Positions 9,847 to 18,243 of a stretch of DNA of 64,000 nucleotides are shown here, one piece after another (the stretch's first letter is position 1; every line of letters begins with the position of its first letter). The stretch lies in NCBI GenBank assembly GCA_016705005.1, contig JADIZB010000012.1, positions 1 through 64,000 on the forward strand. Reading direction: 5' to 3'. Origin of the DNA: Bacteroidales bacterium. GTDB taxonomy: Bacteria > Bacteroidota > Bacteroidia > Bacteroidales > Lentimicrobiaceae. The position numbers and the translations under genes were made by a program. The notes under the pieces are model-generated. The model ran no database searches and was not told the origin of the DNA. It worked only from the letters and a program-made list of their open reading frames with translations.

Positions 9847-11676
9847 ATGGGTGACATATACCGGATATTTGATCTGCTTCAGCTTTACCGCAATGAGTAT
9901 GCTGCGAAGGATTGTGTATTCGGCTTTAAAAAACAGGGTAAATGGCAGAGCGTCTCTGCCCGGTCTTATGTAGACCTTTCTGACAGGATCAGTTGCGCCT
10001 TGATTTCTTCCGGTTTCAAAGCCGGGGACCGTGTCGCCACCATCATGAATAATATGCCTGAATGGAATTGTCTTGATATGGGAATTCTCCAGGCTGGCTG
10101 TGTTCATGTCCCAGTCTACCCGTCGCTTAGCCCTGATAATTACAGATACATTTTTAACGATGCCGGTGTCCGATTGATTATTGTCGGATGCAACGATGCT
10201 TATCAACGGATCAGACCGGTTGTTGAATCCGGAACCTTTGATGGTCAGTTGTTTTCTGTTGAGAAAATTGAGGGCGTTCCAAACTGGGAAAAATTCATCA
10301 GCCTGGGTGATGACCCATCTTCCAGATTATTACTTGATGGATTAAAAGAAACCATTGAGCCAGGTAGCCTGGCAACCATCATCTATACATCCGGTACAAC
10401 CGGATATCCCAAAGGGGTAATGCTTTCACATGACAATCTTGTCAGTAATTTCACGACAGTCAGTCTTATTCTGAACAATATTGAGGTTGGAAAGGCATTG
10501 AGTTTCCTCCCGCTTTGCCATGTTTATGAGCGGATGCTGAACTATATGTATCAGTATCTGGGTATTTCGGTTTATTATGCAGAGCACATCGACCGGATCC
10601 GTGACAATCTGAGGGAAGTAAAGCCTGATATGTTTTGTGCAGTACCCAGGGTAATAGAGAAATCATATGCAGCCATCCTGAGAAAAGGTAAAAATCTGAC
10701 CGGACCAAGGAAACTGGTTTTCTTCTGGGCTTTGAAACTTGGATTTAAATTCGAAATTGAGAAATTGAAAAATCCGGTTTATAAGGCTAAACTCAGAATT
10801 GCTGATTTTCTTGTATTCAGGAAATGGAGGGTTGCTTTTGGTAATAACATTCAGTTTATCGTTTCCGGTGGTGCCCCCCTGAATTCAAAACTTGCAAGGG
10901 TCTTTTGGGCTGCAGGTATGAAAATCATCGAAGGTTATGGACTGACTGAAACATCACCGGTTATTGCTACGGGCAATTTTGAAAAGGGAGGGGTTCGTTT
11001 TGGCACAGTTGGTCCGGTTATTCCGGGAGTTGAAGTTAAATTCACCTCCGAAGGAGAAATAATCTGCCGGGGACCGAATGTGATGATGGGTTATTATAAC
11101 AGGCCGGAAAGAACAGCGGAAGTAATTGATGCGGAAGGTTGGTTCCATACCGGCGACGTTGGTGAACTTGAAGATGGGAAATACCTGAAGATTACTGACC
11201 GGAAGAAGGAGATTTTTAAAACTTCAGGAGGTAAGTATATTGCACCTCAGGTGGTTGAAAATAAACTAAAAGAATCTCCTTTTATTGAAAATCTGCTGGT
11301 TATCGGTGAAAAACGAAATTTTCCCTCTGCTCTGATTGTTCCGAATTTTGAATATCTCCGCTCATGGTGCGGGGATAAAGGAATTCTTTATACCAGTGAT
11401 CATGAAATGATCGGGAAGGAAGTGGTAATCAATCGTATCCAGCGGGATATATGGATGCTAAACCAGGCACTCGACCATCCTTCACAGGTTAGAAAATTTG
11501 CACTGCTGGATAAGGAATGGACTGTACAGACTGGTGAACTGTCATTCACAATGAAGGTTCGAAGAACGCACCTGCAGCAAGTTTTCACAAATATTATTGA
11601 TGGGATGTACCATGATGGTCTGGATTTACATCATAAGCAAAAAGACAGGAAAAAAAAGAGAAAGAAGGGTAAATAG
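9847..11676 (+). CDS. AMP-dependent long-chain acyl-CoA synthetase, tandem copy 3, with basic C-terminal tail
   Basis: A 609-residue third paralogue, the most diverged of the set. It keeps YTSGTTGYPKG, GYGLTETSP, GWFHTGDVG, ITDRKKEIFKTSGGKYI and the lysine in TMKVRR. Unlike copies 1 and 2 it ends in a strongly basic tail (KQKDRKKKRKKGK) encoded by an A-rich run near 11636-11673. The tail could contact membrane phospholipids or nucleic acid; this is inference. The gene converges on holA with 58 bases between stops and no clear hairpin there. Confidence 0.92.
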   Translation: MGDIYRIFDLLQLYRNEYAAKDCVFGFKKQGKWQSVSARSYVDLSDRISCALISSGFKAGDRVATIMNNMPEWNCLDMGILQAGCVHVPVYPSLSPDNYRYIFNDAGVRLIIVGCNDAYQRIRPVVESGTFDGQLFSVEKIEGVPNWEKFISLGDDPSSRLLLDGLKETIEPGSLATIIYTSGTTGYPKGVMLSHDNLVSNFTTVSLILNNIEVGKALSFLPLCHVYERMLNYMYQYLGISVYYAEHIDRIRDNLREVKPDMFCAVPRVIEKSYAAILRKGKNLTGPRKLVFFWALKLGFKFEIEKLKNPVYKAKLRIADFLVFRKWRVAFGNNIQFIVSGGAPLNSKLARVFWAAGMKIIEGYGLTETSPVIATGNFEKGGVRFGTVGPVIPGVEVKFTSEGEIICRGPNVMMGYYNRPERTAEVIDAEGWFHTGDVGELEDGKYLKITDRKKEIFKTSGGKYIAPQVVENKLKESPFIENLLVIGEKRNFPSALIVPNFEYLRSWCGDKGILYTSDHEMIGKEVVINRIQRDIWMLNQALDHPSQVRKFALLDKEWTVQTGELSFTMKVRRTHLQQVFTNIIDGMYHDGLDLHHKQKDRKKKRKKGK

Positions 11677-11734
11677 AATAGGTCGTCAGTTGGTCATGTT
11701 TCCATACCCCTCCGTCGGCTCTTAGTGAGTAATT

Positions 11735-12739
11735 CTAATGTAATATCTTAAATATCAATTCCTTTGTCAGGTCTTCTTCTGTGGCAGATCCGCTATCCAG
11801 ACCTTTGGATTTAAGATCATATTCGCGGAGTATACTGATGATGCCGGTTAACTGATCAAATGTATAATTACGCGCAGCCGAGTGATAATCATTTACAAAA
11901 TATGGACTTATACTGAGAGCAGAGGCTACTTCCTTATTTGATTTATCCTGCAGGGAATGGTAAATCAGCAACTTTGAAAAATATCCATAAAGCAGTATGA
12001 TATTTTTTACCATTGGGTTGTCCTTGGGGTTGGATGCAAAATAGGTAATAATTCGGTTTGCCTTTACAATATTTCTCGCTCCAAGAGCATTCTGCAACTC
12101 AAAAATGTTGTAATCCTTGCTTATTCCGATGTTCGCCTCGACTATTTTTTCAGTGATCTGGCTCCCTCCGGGAAGGCTTATGTATAGCTTTTTCAGCTCA
12201 TTATCAACCTTACTCAAGTCATTGCCCAGATAATCTGAGATCATCGCGACTGCTTTTGGTGAAAGCGAATAACCCTGGCTTTCAACCTGACCTATTATCC
12301 AGCCAGGCAATTTATCTTCCCTGATCTTTGTTGATTCAAAGAAGACACCATATTTCTCGACGATCTTAGCAAGCATCTTTCTTTTATCGTATTTCTTATA
12401 TTTGTAGCAAATGACGAGAATGGTTGAAGCTAAAGGCTTTTCGGCATATACACTTAATTCATCGATTGATTTAATATCCTGGGCTTCCTTGACAATGACA
12501 ACCTGGTGGCTTGCCATCATAGGATATCGCTTGGCATGTTCAACAATTGTGCGGGCGTCGGCATCCCTTCCATAAAGAATGGTTTGGTTAAACCCTTTCT
12601 CATCTTCGGACAGCACACCGTTTTCTATTGCATCGCAAAGCAGATCAATAAAGTAAGGTTCTTCACCTGATAAAAGATAAACAGGATGATATATCCTGTT
12701 TTTGAGATCTGAAAGTATTCTGTTGAATTCTGCGGACAT
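11735..12739 (-). CDS. holA: DNA polymerase III, delta subunit
   Basis: A 334-residue protein recognised as HolA by its N-terminal YLLSGEEPYFIDLL and the pattern of the AAA+-like clamp-loader delta fold (LGNDLSKVDNELKKL in the middle, ASALSISPYFV near the C-terminal collar). Delta opens the beta clamp (DnaN, also encoded in this window at 57 kb) during clamp loading. It lies 13 bases downstream of the AMP nucleosidase gene on the same strand, so the two are likely co-transcribed. Confidence 0.9.
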   Translation of the reverse strand: MSAEFNRILSDLKNRIYHPVYLLSGEEPYFIDLLCDAIENGVLSEDEKGFNQTILYGRDADARTIVEHAKRYPMMASHQVVIVKEAQDIKSIDELSVYAEKPLASTILVICYKYKKYDKRKMLAKIVEKYGVFFESTKIREDKLPGWIIGQVESQGYSLSPKAVAMISDYLGNDLSKVDNELKKLYISLPGGSQITEKIVEANIGISKDYNIFELQNALGARNIVKANRIITYFASNPKDNPMVKNIILLYGYFSKLLIYHSLQDKSNKEVASALSISPYFVNDYHSAARNYTFDQLTGIISILREYDLKSKGLDSGSATEEDLTKELIFKILH

Positions 12740-12752
12740 GGATCAGGTAAAA

Positions 12753-13523
12753 TCAAAAACGCAAATGCTTAACTGTTAGTCCTTTGTTAATGAGTTGTTT
12801 CAGTGACTGTATCCCTATACTGAGGTGTGTCTCAACAAATTCTTCAGTAACATGCTGGTCACTTTCTGCTGTTTTTATTCCTGACGAAATCATTGGTTGG
12901 TCTGAAACCAATAAGAGGGCACCGGTCGGAATTTCATTGTAGAATCCAACGCTGAAAATGGTGGCTGTCTCCATATCAATTGCAATAGACCTGATTGACC
13001 GAAGGTACTCTTTAAAAGTTTCATCATGTTCCCATACCCTACGGTTGGTGGTATATACAGTTCCTGTCCAGTAATCTCTGCTGAATTCCCTGATTGAGGT
13101 TGAAATCGCCTTCTGGAGGCTGAATGCCGGTAATGCAGGCACTTCATGAGGAAAATAGTCATCTGATGTTCCTTCTCCTCTGATTGCTGCGATGGGCAAT
13201 ATCAGGTCTCCAAGTTCGGCTTTGCGTTTTAACCCACCGCATTTTCCGAGCAGTAGTGCTGCCTGAGGTTTGATCGAGCCTAGCAGGTCCATGATTGTGG
13301 CTGCATTCGCACTCCCCATTCCGAAATTTATCATGGTGATATCACCGGCCGTAGCACTGGGCATTGCTTTATTGTGACCTTTTATTTCAACTTTGTTCCA
13401 TTTGGCAAAAAGCTCAAGATAATGGGTGAAGTTGGTCAGCAAAATATAATCGCCAAATTCATTCAGCTGGGTGCCTGTATATCTTGGCAGCCAATTCTCG
13501 GTTATTTCCTGTTTGGTCTTCAT
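12753..13523 (-). CDS. amn: AMP nucleosidase (Bacteroidota AMN-like)
   Basis: A 256-residue phosphorylase-superfamily protein. It holds the nucleoside phosphorylase-like core: NFGMGSANAATIMDLLG and LLLGKCGGLK for base/ribose binding, and IDMETATIF with the conserved Glu that binds the ribose. The family hydrolyses AMP to adenine and ribose 5-phosphate. It is the short AMN-like form rather than the about 480-residue E. coli protein. A TACATTTG element lies on the minus strand at 13576-13583, about 52 bases upstream. A related phosphorylase such as MTA/SAH nucleosidase is the alternative call. Confidence 0.85.
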   Translation of the reverse strand: MKTKQEITENWLPRYTGTQLNEFGDYILLTNFTHYLELFAKWNKVEIKGHNKAMPSATAGDITMINFGMGSANAATIMDLLGSIKPQAALLLGKCGGLKRKAELGDLILPIAAIRGEGTSDDYFPHEVPALPAFSLQKAISTSIREFSRDYWTGTVYTTNRRVWEHDETFKEYLRSIRSIAIDMETATIFSVGFYNEIPTGALLLVSDQPMISSGIKTAESDQHVTEEFVETHLSIGIQSLKQLINKGLTVKHLRF

Positions 13524-13575
13524 GATCGCAATATTAACTGGAAAAACATCAACCGAAAGGCAGATCTTTTCAGGG

Positions 13576-13583
13576 CAAATGTA
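13576..13583 (-). promoter_or_regulatory. Candidate -7 element for amn-holA
   Basis: Read on the minus strand this is TACATTTG, a full TAnnTTTG match, 52 bases before the amn start. No -33 TTG at the usual distance is seen. Confidence 0.4.
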
Positions 13584-13631
13584 GCGTTTTTAATAAAATT
13601 ACGTAGTTTTATTCCTGCTAAAGAATGGTTA

Positions 13632-14090
13632 ATGCAGGCTTTGAATTTCCCGGAATACGACTTTAGGACAAGGGTCAAATCCGGACAAATACAGATTTTT
13701 GATCCGGTAAGAAAAAAGTATGTTTCTTTAACACCTGAAGAATGGGTAAGGCAGCACCTTATCCGGTATCTTGTGGTTGAAAAGCATGTTCCTTTACATA
13801 TGATGGCGTGCGAAAGGGGATTGTTGGTAAACAGGATGCCGAAAAGATTTGATCTGGTCGTCTTCGGACTCAACGGTAATCCTGTTATGATAGCTGAATG
13901 CAAAGCCCCGGGCGTTAAACTTTCTGAAGCAACCTACTACCAGATCGGAAGGTACAACCTAACCCTCAAAGTAAAGCACCTCCTTGTTTCAAATGGTTTA
14001 CAACACTATTTCGGAATGATTGACTATCATACCGGTCGGCTGGATTATTCAGAGCAGATATTTGATTATCAGCAACTTTGCGAGGAATAG
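13632..14090 (+). CDS. Solitary HsdR N-terminal-type (PD-(D/E)XK) nuclease domain protein
   Basis: A 152-residue protein beginning MQALNFPEYDF. The open frame extends upstream to 13374, but that part overlaps amn and is not protein-like, so the internal ATG at 13632 is chosen. The core contains RFDLVVF (Asp), AECKAP (Glu-x-Lys) and YYQIGRYN (Gln-x4-Tyr), an intact PD-(D/E)XK active site of the type I restriction R-subunit N-terminal family. There is no helicase, methylase or specificity gene nearby, so it is not a restriction system. The remembered Bacteroidota context, divergent from amn-holA, suggests a conserved DNA-processing role. Function is unknown. Confidence 0.82.
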   Translation: MQALNFPEYDFRTRVKSGQIQIFDPVRKKYVSLTPEEWVRQHLIRYLVVEKHVPLHMMACERGLLVNRMPKRFDLVVFGLNGNPVMIAECKAPGVKLSEATYYQIGRYNLTLKVKHLLVSNGLQHYFGMIDYHTGRLDYSEQIFDYQQLCEE

Positions 14091-14310
14091 GTTAATTGAG
14101 AATATGCTTCCTGGATCAGGGCTCCGGATAAAACAACTACCTAAAGGTTTGTTCAGAATGGTTTTGCATTCAAGTTTAATAGCTTGATTTCCAATCAATA
14201 ATGACTGTTATTGCAAAAGATCATTTAATCTTCAGATGGTTTGCAAATACATTATTCTGAAATTATTGTGTGCCGGAACACATAAGTTATAACACATAAC
14301 AGGTTATAAT

Positions 14311-14342
14311 AAAAGCGGGCAACTTAGTAGATGCCCGCTTTT
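14311..14342. terminator. Bidirectional rho-independent terminator
   Basis: AAAAGCGGGCA (14311-14321) pairs perfectly with TGCCCGCTTTT (14332-14342) around a 10-base loop. It sits between the convergent nuclease-domain and TPR genes and has U-rich ends on both strands. The rest of the 270-base gap holds only a short inverted repeat (14287-14309, 7-base arms) and no gene. Confidence 0.85.
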
Positions 14343-14360
14343 ATCATTTTCCCAATCAGA

Positions 14361-15338
14361 TTAGTTACATTTAAGAACCGTCTTGATCTGGTAATTTGCC
14401 TGTTCGGCCAATGGGCCTACAGCTGCTTTTTTGAAAGATGCACAAGCAGAACCATTGTCCTTTTTACCGGCCTGGGCAATGCCTGTTTCATAATGAAAAC
14501 GGGCTTGTTTGGCAGGTGTATTTTCTTCAAGGGTAAGTCCCTTTTCAGCACTTTTTATAGCGTCATCCCATTTTGACTGTTTATTGAAAGCAAGGGCATA
14601 CAGATAATATGCTTCAACGTTATTGTCCACATATTTAACCGACTCATCCATCAGGGTTACAACCTGGGCAAAGGTTCCCTTTTTGAAGGCATTGTTGGCA
14701 AGCCTGATATATTCATCTGCAATGGTTTTGCTGGCTGAGGCTACGGTTTTCTCATCATTGGTAATTTTACCATTTTCGATGGCCATATCCATAACCGCTT
14801 TCATTTCATCAAATTTTTCTTGTTTCTTATATACAAGACCTTTGCTCAGAAATGCTTTGGCGAATGTTGGATCATAAGAAATTGCTTTGTCAAAGCTGGC
14901 GATTGCTTCGGGGTATTTACCCTCTTTGAGGTCTGAATTTCCTTTTGCAAGAAACAATTTTGGAAGCAAATCATCGGCTTTCGATTTTGTGGAATTATCG
15001 TTATACTTTTTTGCATAATCCTGCGCCAGAATAAAGTTTGTGATGGCTTCGTCCAGTTTTTTCTCCTTATAAAGGGAAGTGGCAAAATTATATTGCAGAA
15101 GTGGAATCTGACCTTCAGCCAGTTTCTGAATGTCTGCTGCATCAGCACCTGTTTTGGCAGCAATGTCGGCAGCTTGAATAAGAGATTCTATGGCTTTAGG
15201 CAAATCTGTAGCAGCAAGTTCTACTCCACGATTGTATGCGGCAGCGGCATCTTCTTTGGTTTGTCCGTTTGTAAAATTTACAAAAACCAGCAGCAGTGAG
15301 GAAATGAGTATGGCTGAGATTTTTTTCGTGTTGTTCAT
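14361..15338 (-). CDS. Exported tetratricopeptide-repeat protein
   Basis: A 325-residue protein with an N-terminal signal peptide (hydrophobic residues 9-22, ending near TNGQ) and TPR-like helical pairs. The clearest repeats are at about 85-110, 145-180 (YPEAIASFDKAISYDPTFAKAFLSKG) and 240-270. It is probably periplasmic and mediates protein-protein contacts; no enzyme motif is visible. Two cysteines near the C-terminus (ASFKK-flanking Cys and VLKCN) could form a disulphide. It is monocistronic, ended by the hairpin at 14311-14342. Confidence 0.8.
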   Translation of the reverse strand: MNNTKKISAILISSLLLVFVNFTNGQTKEDAAAAYNRGVELAATDLPKAIESLIQAADIAAKTGADAADIQKLAEGQIPLLQYNFATSLYKEKKLDEAITNFILAQDYAKKYNDNSTKSKADDLLPKLFLAKGNSDLKEGKYPEAIASFDKAISYDPTFAKAFLSKGLVYKKQEKFDEMKAVMDMAIENGKITNDEKTVASASKTIADEYIRLANNAFKKGTFAQVVTLMDESVKYVDNNVEAYYLYALAFNKQSKWDDAIKSAEKGLTLEENTPAKQARFHYETGIAQAGKKDNGSACASFKKAAVGPLAEQANYQIKTVLKCN

Positions 15339-15638
15339 TTTTCTCGATTTTGTGTTTATGATTCAGTATTTACCGGCAAATATAATTCTTTAGCAGTAAA
15401 AATCATGCCAAAAAAAGACGGAATTTAATTTTTGGTTGTTCTAAAGTACAGTTAATGAATAACTATGCAGAAAGCTGCATATTGTCATGCGGAATGTTTT
15501 CACCCGGGTCAGAGTAAACCGGAAAGGGACAGTGAAATACATACTTAATTGGGTATTTGCGGCACCTTAAATTCAGGGTTTTATTTCTATCAGACTATTA
15601 AAATTTGTTATACATTTGCAGGGCAAAAACTCTTTTTT
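15339..15638. promoter_or_regulatory. Divergent promoter region between the TPR gene and the membrane-anchored protein
   Basis: This 300-base gap has no gene. On the minus strand TATATTTG (15377-15384) precedes the TPR gene by 38 bases. On the plus strand TACATTTG (15611-15618) precedes the next gene by 20 bases. A small inverted repeat, ATGCAG-N4-CTGCAT, occupies 15465-15480. Nothing else stands out. Confidence 0.55.
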
Positions 15639-16238
15639 ATGAAAAGCAACATACTTAAAATTGTTCTGGCAGTAGTTGTCATTGTTCTTGGTTATATGCT
15701 TTATTCTTCAATTATGAAACCAATCCGGTTTCAGGAAGAGCTTGATTCCAGAAACATGCAAATTGTTAATAAACTGAAAGATATCAGAACTGCTGAGAAT
15801 TTCTTTAAACAATTCAATAACCGTTATACCAGCGATTTCGATTCCCTGTTTAATTTTCTGAAAACAGGTAAGATTCCTGTTGTTAAGATGGTTGCCGATC
15901 CTAACGACACTACATTTACCCGGTCGATAACTGACACCATCGGTTTTATTCCGATTGCAGACTCTCTGTATTCAAAAAGGCCTGATTTCAAAATGGAAGA
16001 TATGGCCATCATTCCTTTTTCTGAAGGCCGCAAGTTTGAAATCAAAACCGATAAAATTGATAAAGGTGGGGTAATTGTCAGTGTTATTGAGATCCTGGTT
16101 CCTTATGAGTATTATCTCTATGATCTTGATAAGCAGGATGTAATTAATCTTTCTGAACGCATGAAGGGTATCAATAAATATCCCGGAATTAAAATGGGTT
16201 CACTTACTGAAGCTTCTGTTGACGGCAACTGGGAATAA
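15639..16238 (+). CDS. Hypothetical membrane-anchored protein
   Basis: A 199-residue protein. The start at 15639 (MKSNILK) is chosen because the upstream open frame crosses a TACATTTG promoter element at 15611-15618. A single N-terminal transmembrane helix (about residues 6-24) is followed by a short coiled-coil-prone segment and a mixed alpha/beta domain presumably outside the inner membrane. The segment IRTAENFFKQFNNRYTSDFDSL looks like the start of a pilin-like or sensor fold, but I do not recognise the family. It lies 11 bases upstream of the DUF3822 gene and is probably in its operon. Confidence 0.6.
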   Translation: MKSNILKIVLAVVVIVLGYMLYSSIMKPIRFQEELDSRNMQIVNKLKDIRTAENFFKQFNNRYTSDFDSLFNFLKTGKIPVVKMVADPNDTTFTRSITDTIGFIPIADSLYSKRPDFKMEDMAIIPFSEGRKFEIKTDKIDKGGVIVSVIEILVPYEYYLYDLDKQDVINLSERMKGINKYPGIKMGSLTEASVDGNWE

Positions 16239-16249
16239 TTGTATAATAT

Positions 16250-17140
16250 ATGGCAGGGGATCATCTGGTACTGGTCAATTATTATGACCGATTGTTTGAT
16301 CAGGCCCTTACCAGTCAATACAGCCTGTCCATCCGGATTGACACGGATGGACTTTCTTTTTCTGTTTATTCCCATCTTGTTTCCAGGTATATCGTACTCG
16401 AATCGGTGATTCTGAATAAGGCTTCTGCAACTGATGCCGGTATGCAGGGGAGGATTGAATCAGGGGACCAGCTGGATAATTTTTTAGTCAAACATCCATG
16501 GCTGCTCAATCAATTCAGGCATACGGCGTTTATTTACACCAGCATGGTGTACACACTGATTCCTCATGCTTTATATGATCCGGTGAAGAAGGCTGAGTAC
16601 CTTAATTATGTTCATAAATCAGACGATTCAGTTGTTTTATATGATCATTTTCTGAATTCCGCTGAAGCCTGGGTGGTATATGCGTTGCCCGGAAGTGCCG
16701 GCATGATACCGGATAAGCATTTTAACGGAGCCAGCGTTATGCATCATGTTGGGGCGGTGATAGAGACATTGCTGCCGAGGTTCAGGCACAATGAGATTCA
16801 AAATCCTGTATTTGTGAATGTTCGTAAGGGATCGTTCGACATCATTGTATTAAAGGAGGGTAAACTGAGGTATTGTAATAGTTTTAACTGGAAAGTAAAT
16901 GAAGACCTGGTTTATTACCTTGTTTTTGTTTTGGATCAGTTGGCTTTAAACCCTGAGAATGTTCCCGTTATGCTTCTGGGTCTGGTTGAACAGACATCTT
17001 CGCTGTATGAGTTACTTCAGCGTTATATCAGACGCATTGATTTTCTCTACTCAGCCGAGGTGTCAAATTCAGGGATTGCATTGTCTGATTCAAATGAGTA
17101 TAAATTCTATGATCTCTTAAATCCGGGTTTGTGCGTATAA
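16250..17140 (+). CDS. DUF3822 family protein
   Basis: A 296-residue protein matching the Bacteroidota DUF3822 family, whose fold is thought to be actin-like ATPase-related. The segments VNVRKGSFDIIVLKEGKLRYCNSF and YYLVFVLDQLALNPENVPVMLLG resemble the second subdomain of PilM/actin-like proteins. No signal peptide is visible, so it should be cytoplasmic. Its last 10 bases overlap the GTG start of rsmD, showing translational coupling. The function is not established; association with rsmD and coaD is a remembered feature of the phylum. Confidence 0.75.
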   Translation: MAGDHLVLVNYYDRLFDQALTSQYSLSIRIDTDGLSFSVYSHLVSRYIVLESVILNKASATDAGMQGRIESGDQLDNFLVKHPWLLNQFRHTAFIYTSMVYTLIPHALYDPVKKAEYLNYVHKSDDSVVLYDHFLNSAEAWVVYALPGSAGMIPDKHFNGASVMHHVGAVIETLLPRFRHNEIQNPVFVNVRKGSFDIIVLKEGKLRYCNSFNWKVNEDLVYYLVFVLDQLALNPENVPVMLLGLVEQTSSLYELLQRYIRRIDFLYSAEVSNSGIALSDSNEYKFYDLLNPGLCV

Positions 17141-17679
17141 TCAGCGGATCACATAAAAGCAGGGTAATACGTGCCCCAAAGAATCTTCCGGTCAGGCCAA
17201 CCACAGACCTTGCAAAGGAGGCTCTTTTCAATATTCTTGTCAATAATTTTGACCTCAGTGAAGTGATGGTACTGGACCTGTTTGCAGGGACTGGCAACAT
17301 TACTTATGAATTTTTTTCCAGGGGAGCGATTGGTGTCACCAGTATTGATGCGGACCTCAGGTGTGTGAATTTTATCAGGCAGACAGCAAAAGAATTCGGA
17401 TTCGATGCCGTTTTATGCTTCAGAAGCGATGCGTTCAGATTTTTAAACCATTGTGAGAATCAGTATGACATCATTTTCTGTGATCCTCCCTACGAGTTAC
17501 AGGGGATAGGTGAAATACCCAAAACCGTAATTGATAGAAAACTCCTTAAACCGGGAGGCTGGCTTGTTATGGAACATTCCCGTGAATATAATTTTTCTGA
17601 AATGAAAGGATTTCTGCAACAAAGGAAATACGGTAAAGTAAATTTCAGCATTTTTTCTGCTGATGACGAAAGTCATTGA
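17131..17679 (+). CDS. rsmD: 16S rRNA (guanine(966)-N(2))-methyltransferase
   Basis: A 182-residue Rossmann methyltransferase. MRIISGSHKSR is the typical RsmD start, followed by RPTTDLAKEALFNIL, the SAM motif LDLFAGTGN and the catalytic CDPPYE motif. It methylates G966 of 16S rRNA on the 30S subunit. The start codon is GTG at 17131, chosen because it gives the canonical N-terminus; it overlaps the end of the DUF3822 gene by 10 bases. It converges on coaD. Confidence 0.93.
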   Translation: MRIISGSHKSRVIRAPKNLPVRPTTDLAKEALFNILVNNFDLSEVMVLDLFAGTGNITYEFFSRGAIGVTSIDADLRCVNFIRQTAKEFGFDAVLCFRSDAFRFLNHCENQYDIIFCDPPYELQGIGEIPKTVIDRKLLKPGGWLVMEHSREYNFSEMKGFLQQRKYGKVNFSIFSADDESH

Positions 17680-17714
17680 AATCCTGTTACATTTCTGTCA
17701 ACTGAAAAGACCGT

Positions 17715-18182
17715 CTATTTTCCCTTGAGTGTAACCCCATCAGGAATAAAGAGACTTACATCTCCGCCATTTTTATAGACATCACGGACAATCGAGGAGT
17801 TAACAGAAGTATATTCCGGGGTTGTCAGCAGGAAAACTGTTTCAATGGCGGGATACAATTTTTTATTTACCTGCCCTACAGTCCGCTCGAATTCAAAGTC
17901 AGCAGAGGTCCTTAATCCTCGAAGAATATAGGATGCTTCAACTGATTTGCAAAAATCAACTGTGAGTCCGGAATAGCTTGTAACTTTTATTTTATTGCAG
18001 TCTGCAAAAACTGTTTTAATCCAGAAAATCCTGTCTTCAAGTTTGAAGTAGCCTTTTTTTTCTATATTAAGGCCGATTGCAACAATTATTTCATCAAAAA
18101 GTGGAAGTGCCCTCCGGATGATATTTTCGTGGCCTTTTGTAATGGGATCAAAGGATCCCGGGAAAACAGCGCGTTTTATCAT
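17715..18182 (-). CDS. coaD: Pantetheine-phosphate adenylyltransferase
   Basis: A 155-residue nucleotidyltransferase catalysing the penultimate step of CoA synthesis. It shows AVFPGSFDPITKGHENII (the HxGH-like motif, here KGHE) and VNSSIVRD, the C-terminal ISSxxVR-like motif. An upstream extension to 18221 exists, but starting at 18182 (MIKRAVFPG) gives the family length. It lies 61 bases downstream of the NUDIX gene on the same strand. CoA supply is relevant to the acyl-CoA synthetases earlier in the window. Confidence 0.93.
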   Translation of the reverse strand: MIKRAVFPGSFDPITKGHENIIRRALPLFDEIIVAIGLNIEKKGYFKLEDRIFWIKTVFADCNKIKVTSYSGLTVDFCKSVEASYILRGLRTSADFEFERTVGQVNKKLYPAIETVFLLTTPEYTSVNSSIVRDVYKNGGDVSLFIPDGVTLKGK

Positions 18183-18243
18183 TTCCTCACGATTTAACAT
18201 GATTGACAAAGATAGAAACAAATCCTTCTTCCAGGGCAGGGAT

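Noticed and set aside
13374..13631. Long upstream extension of the HsdR-N-like protein
   Set aside because: It is antisense to amn and its first 86 residues do not look like the family; the internal ATG gives the usual N-terminus.
13632..14090. Type I restriction system
   Set aside because: Only the N-terminal nuclease domain is present; no HsdM, HsdS or helicase part, so it cannot restrict as a type I enzyme.
14287..14309. Inverted repeat TTATAAC-N9-GTTATAA
   Set aside because: Short, AT-rich and lacking a T run; not a convincing regulator or terminator next to the strong hairpin at 14311-14342.
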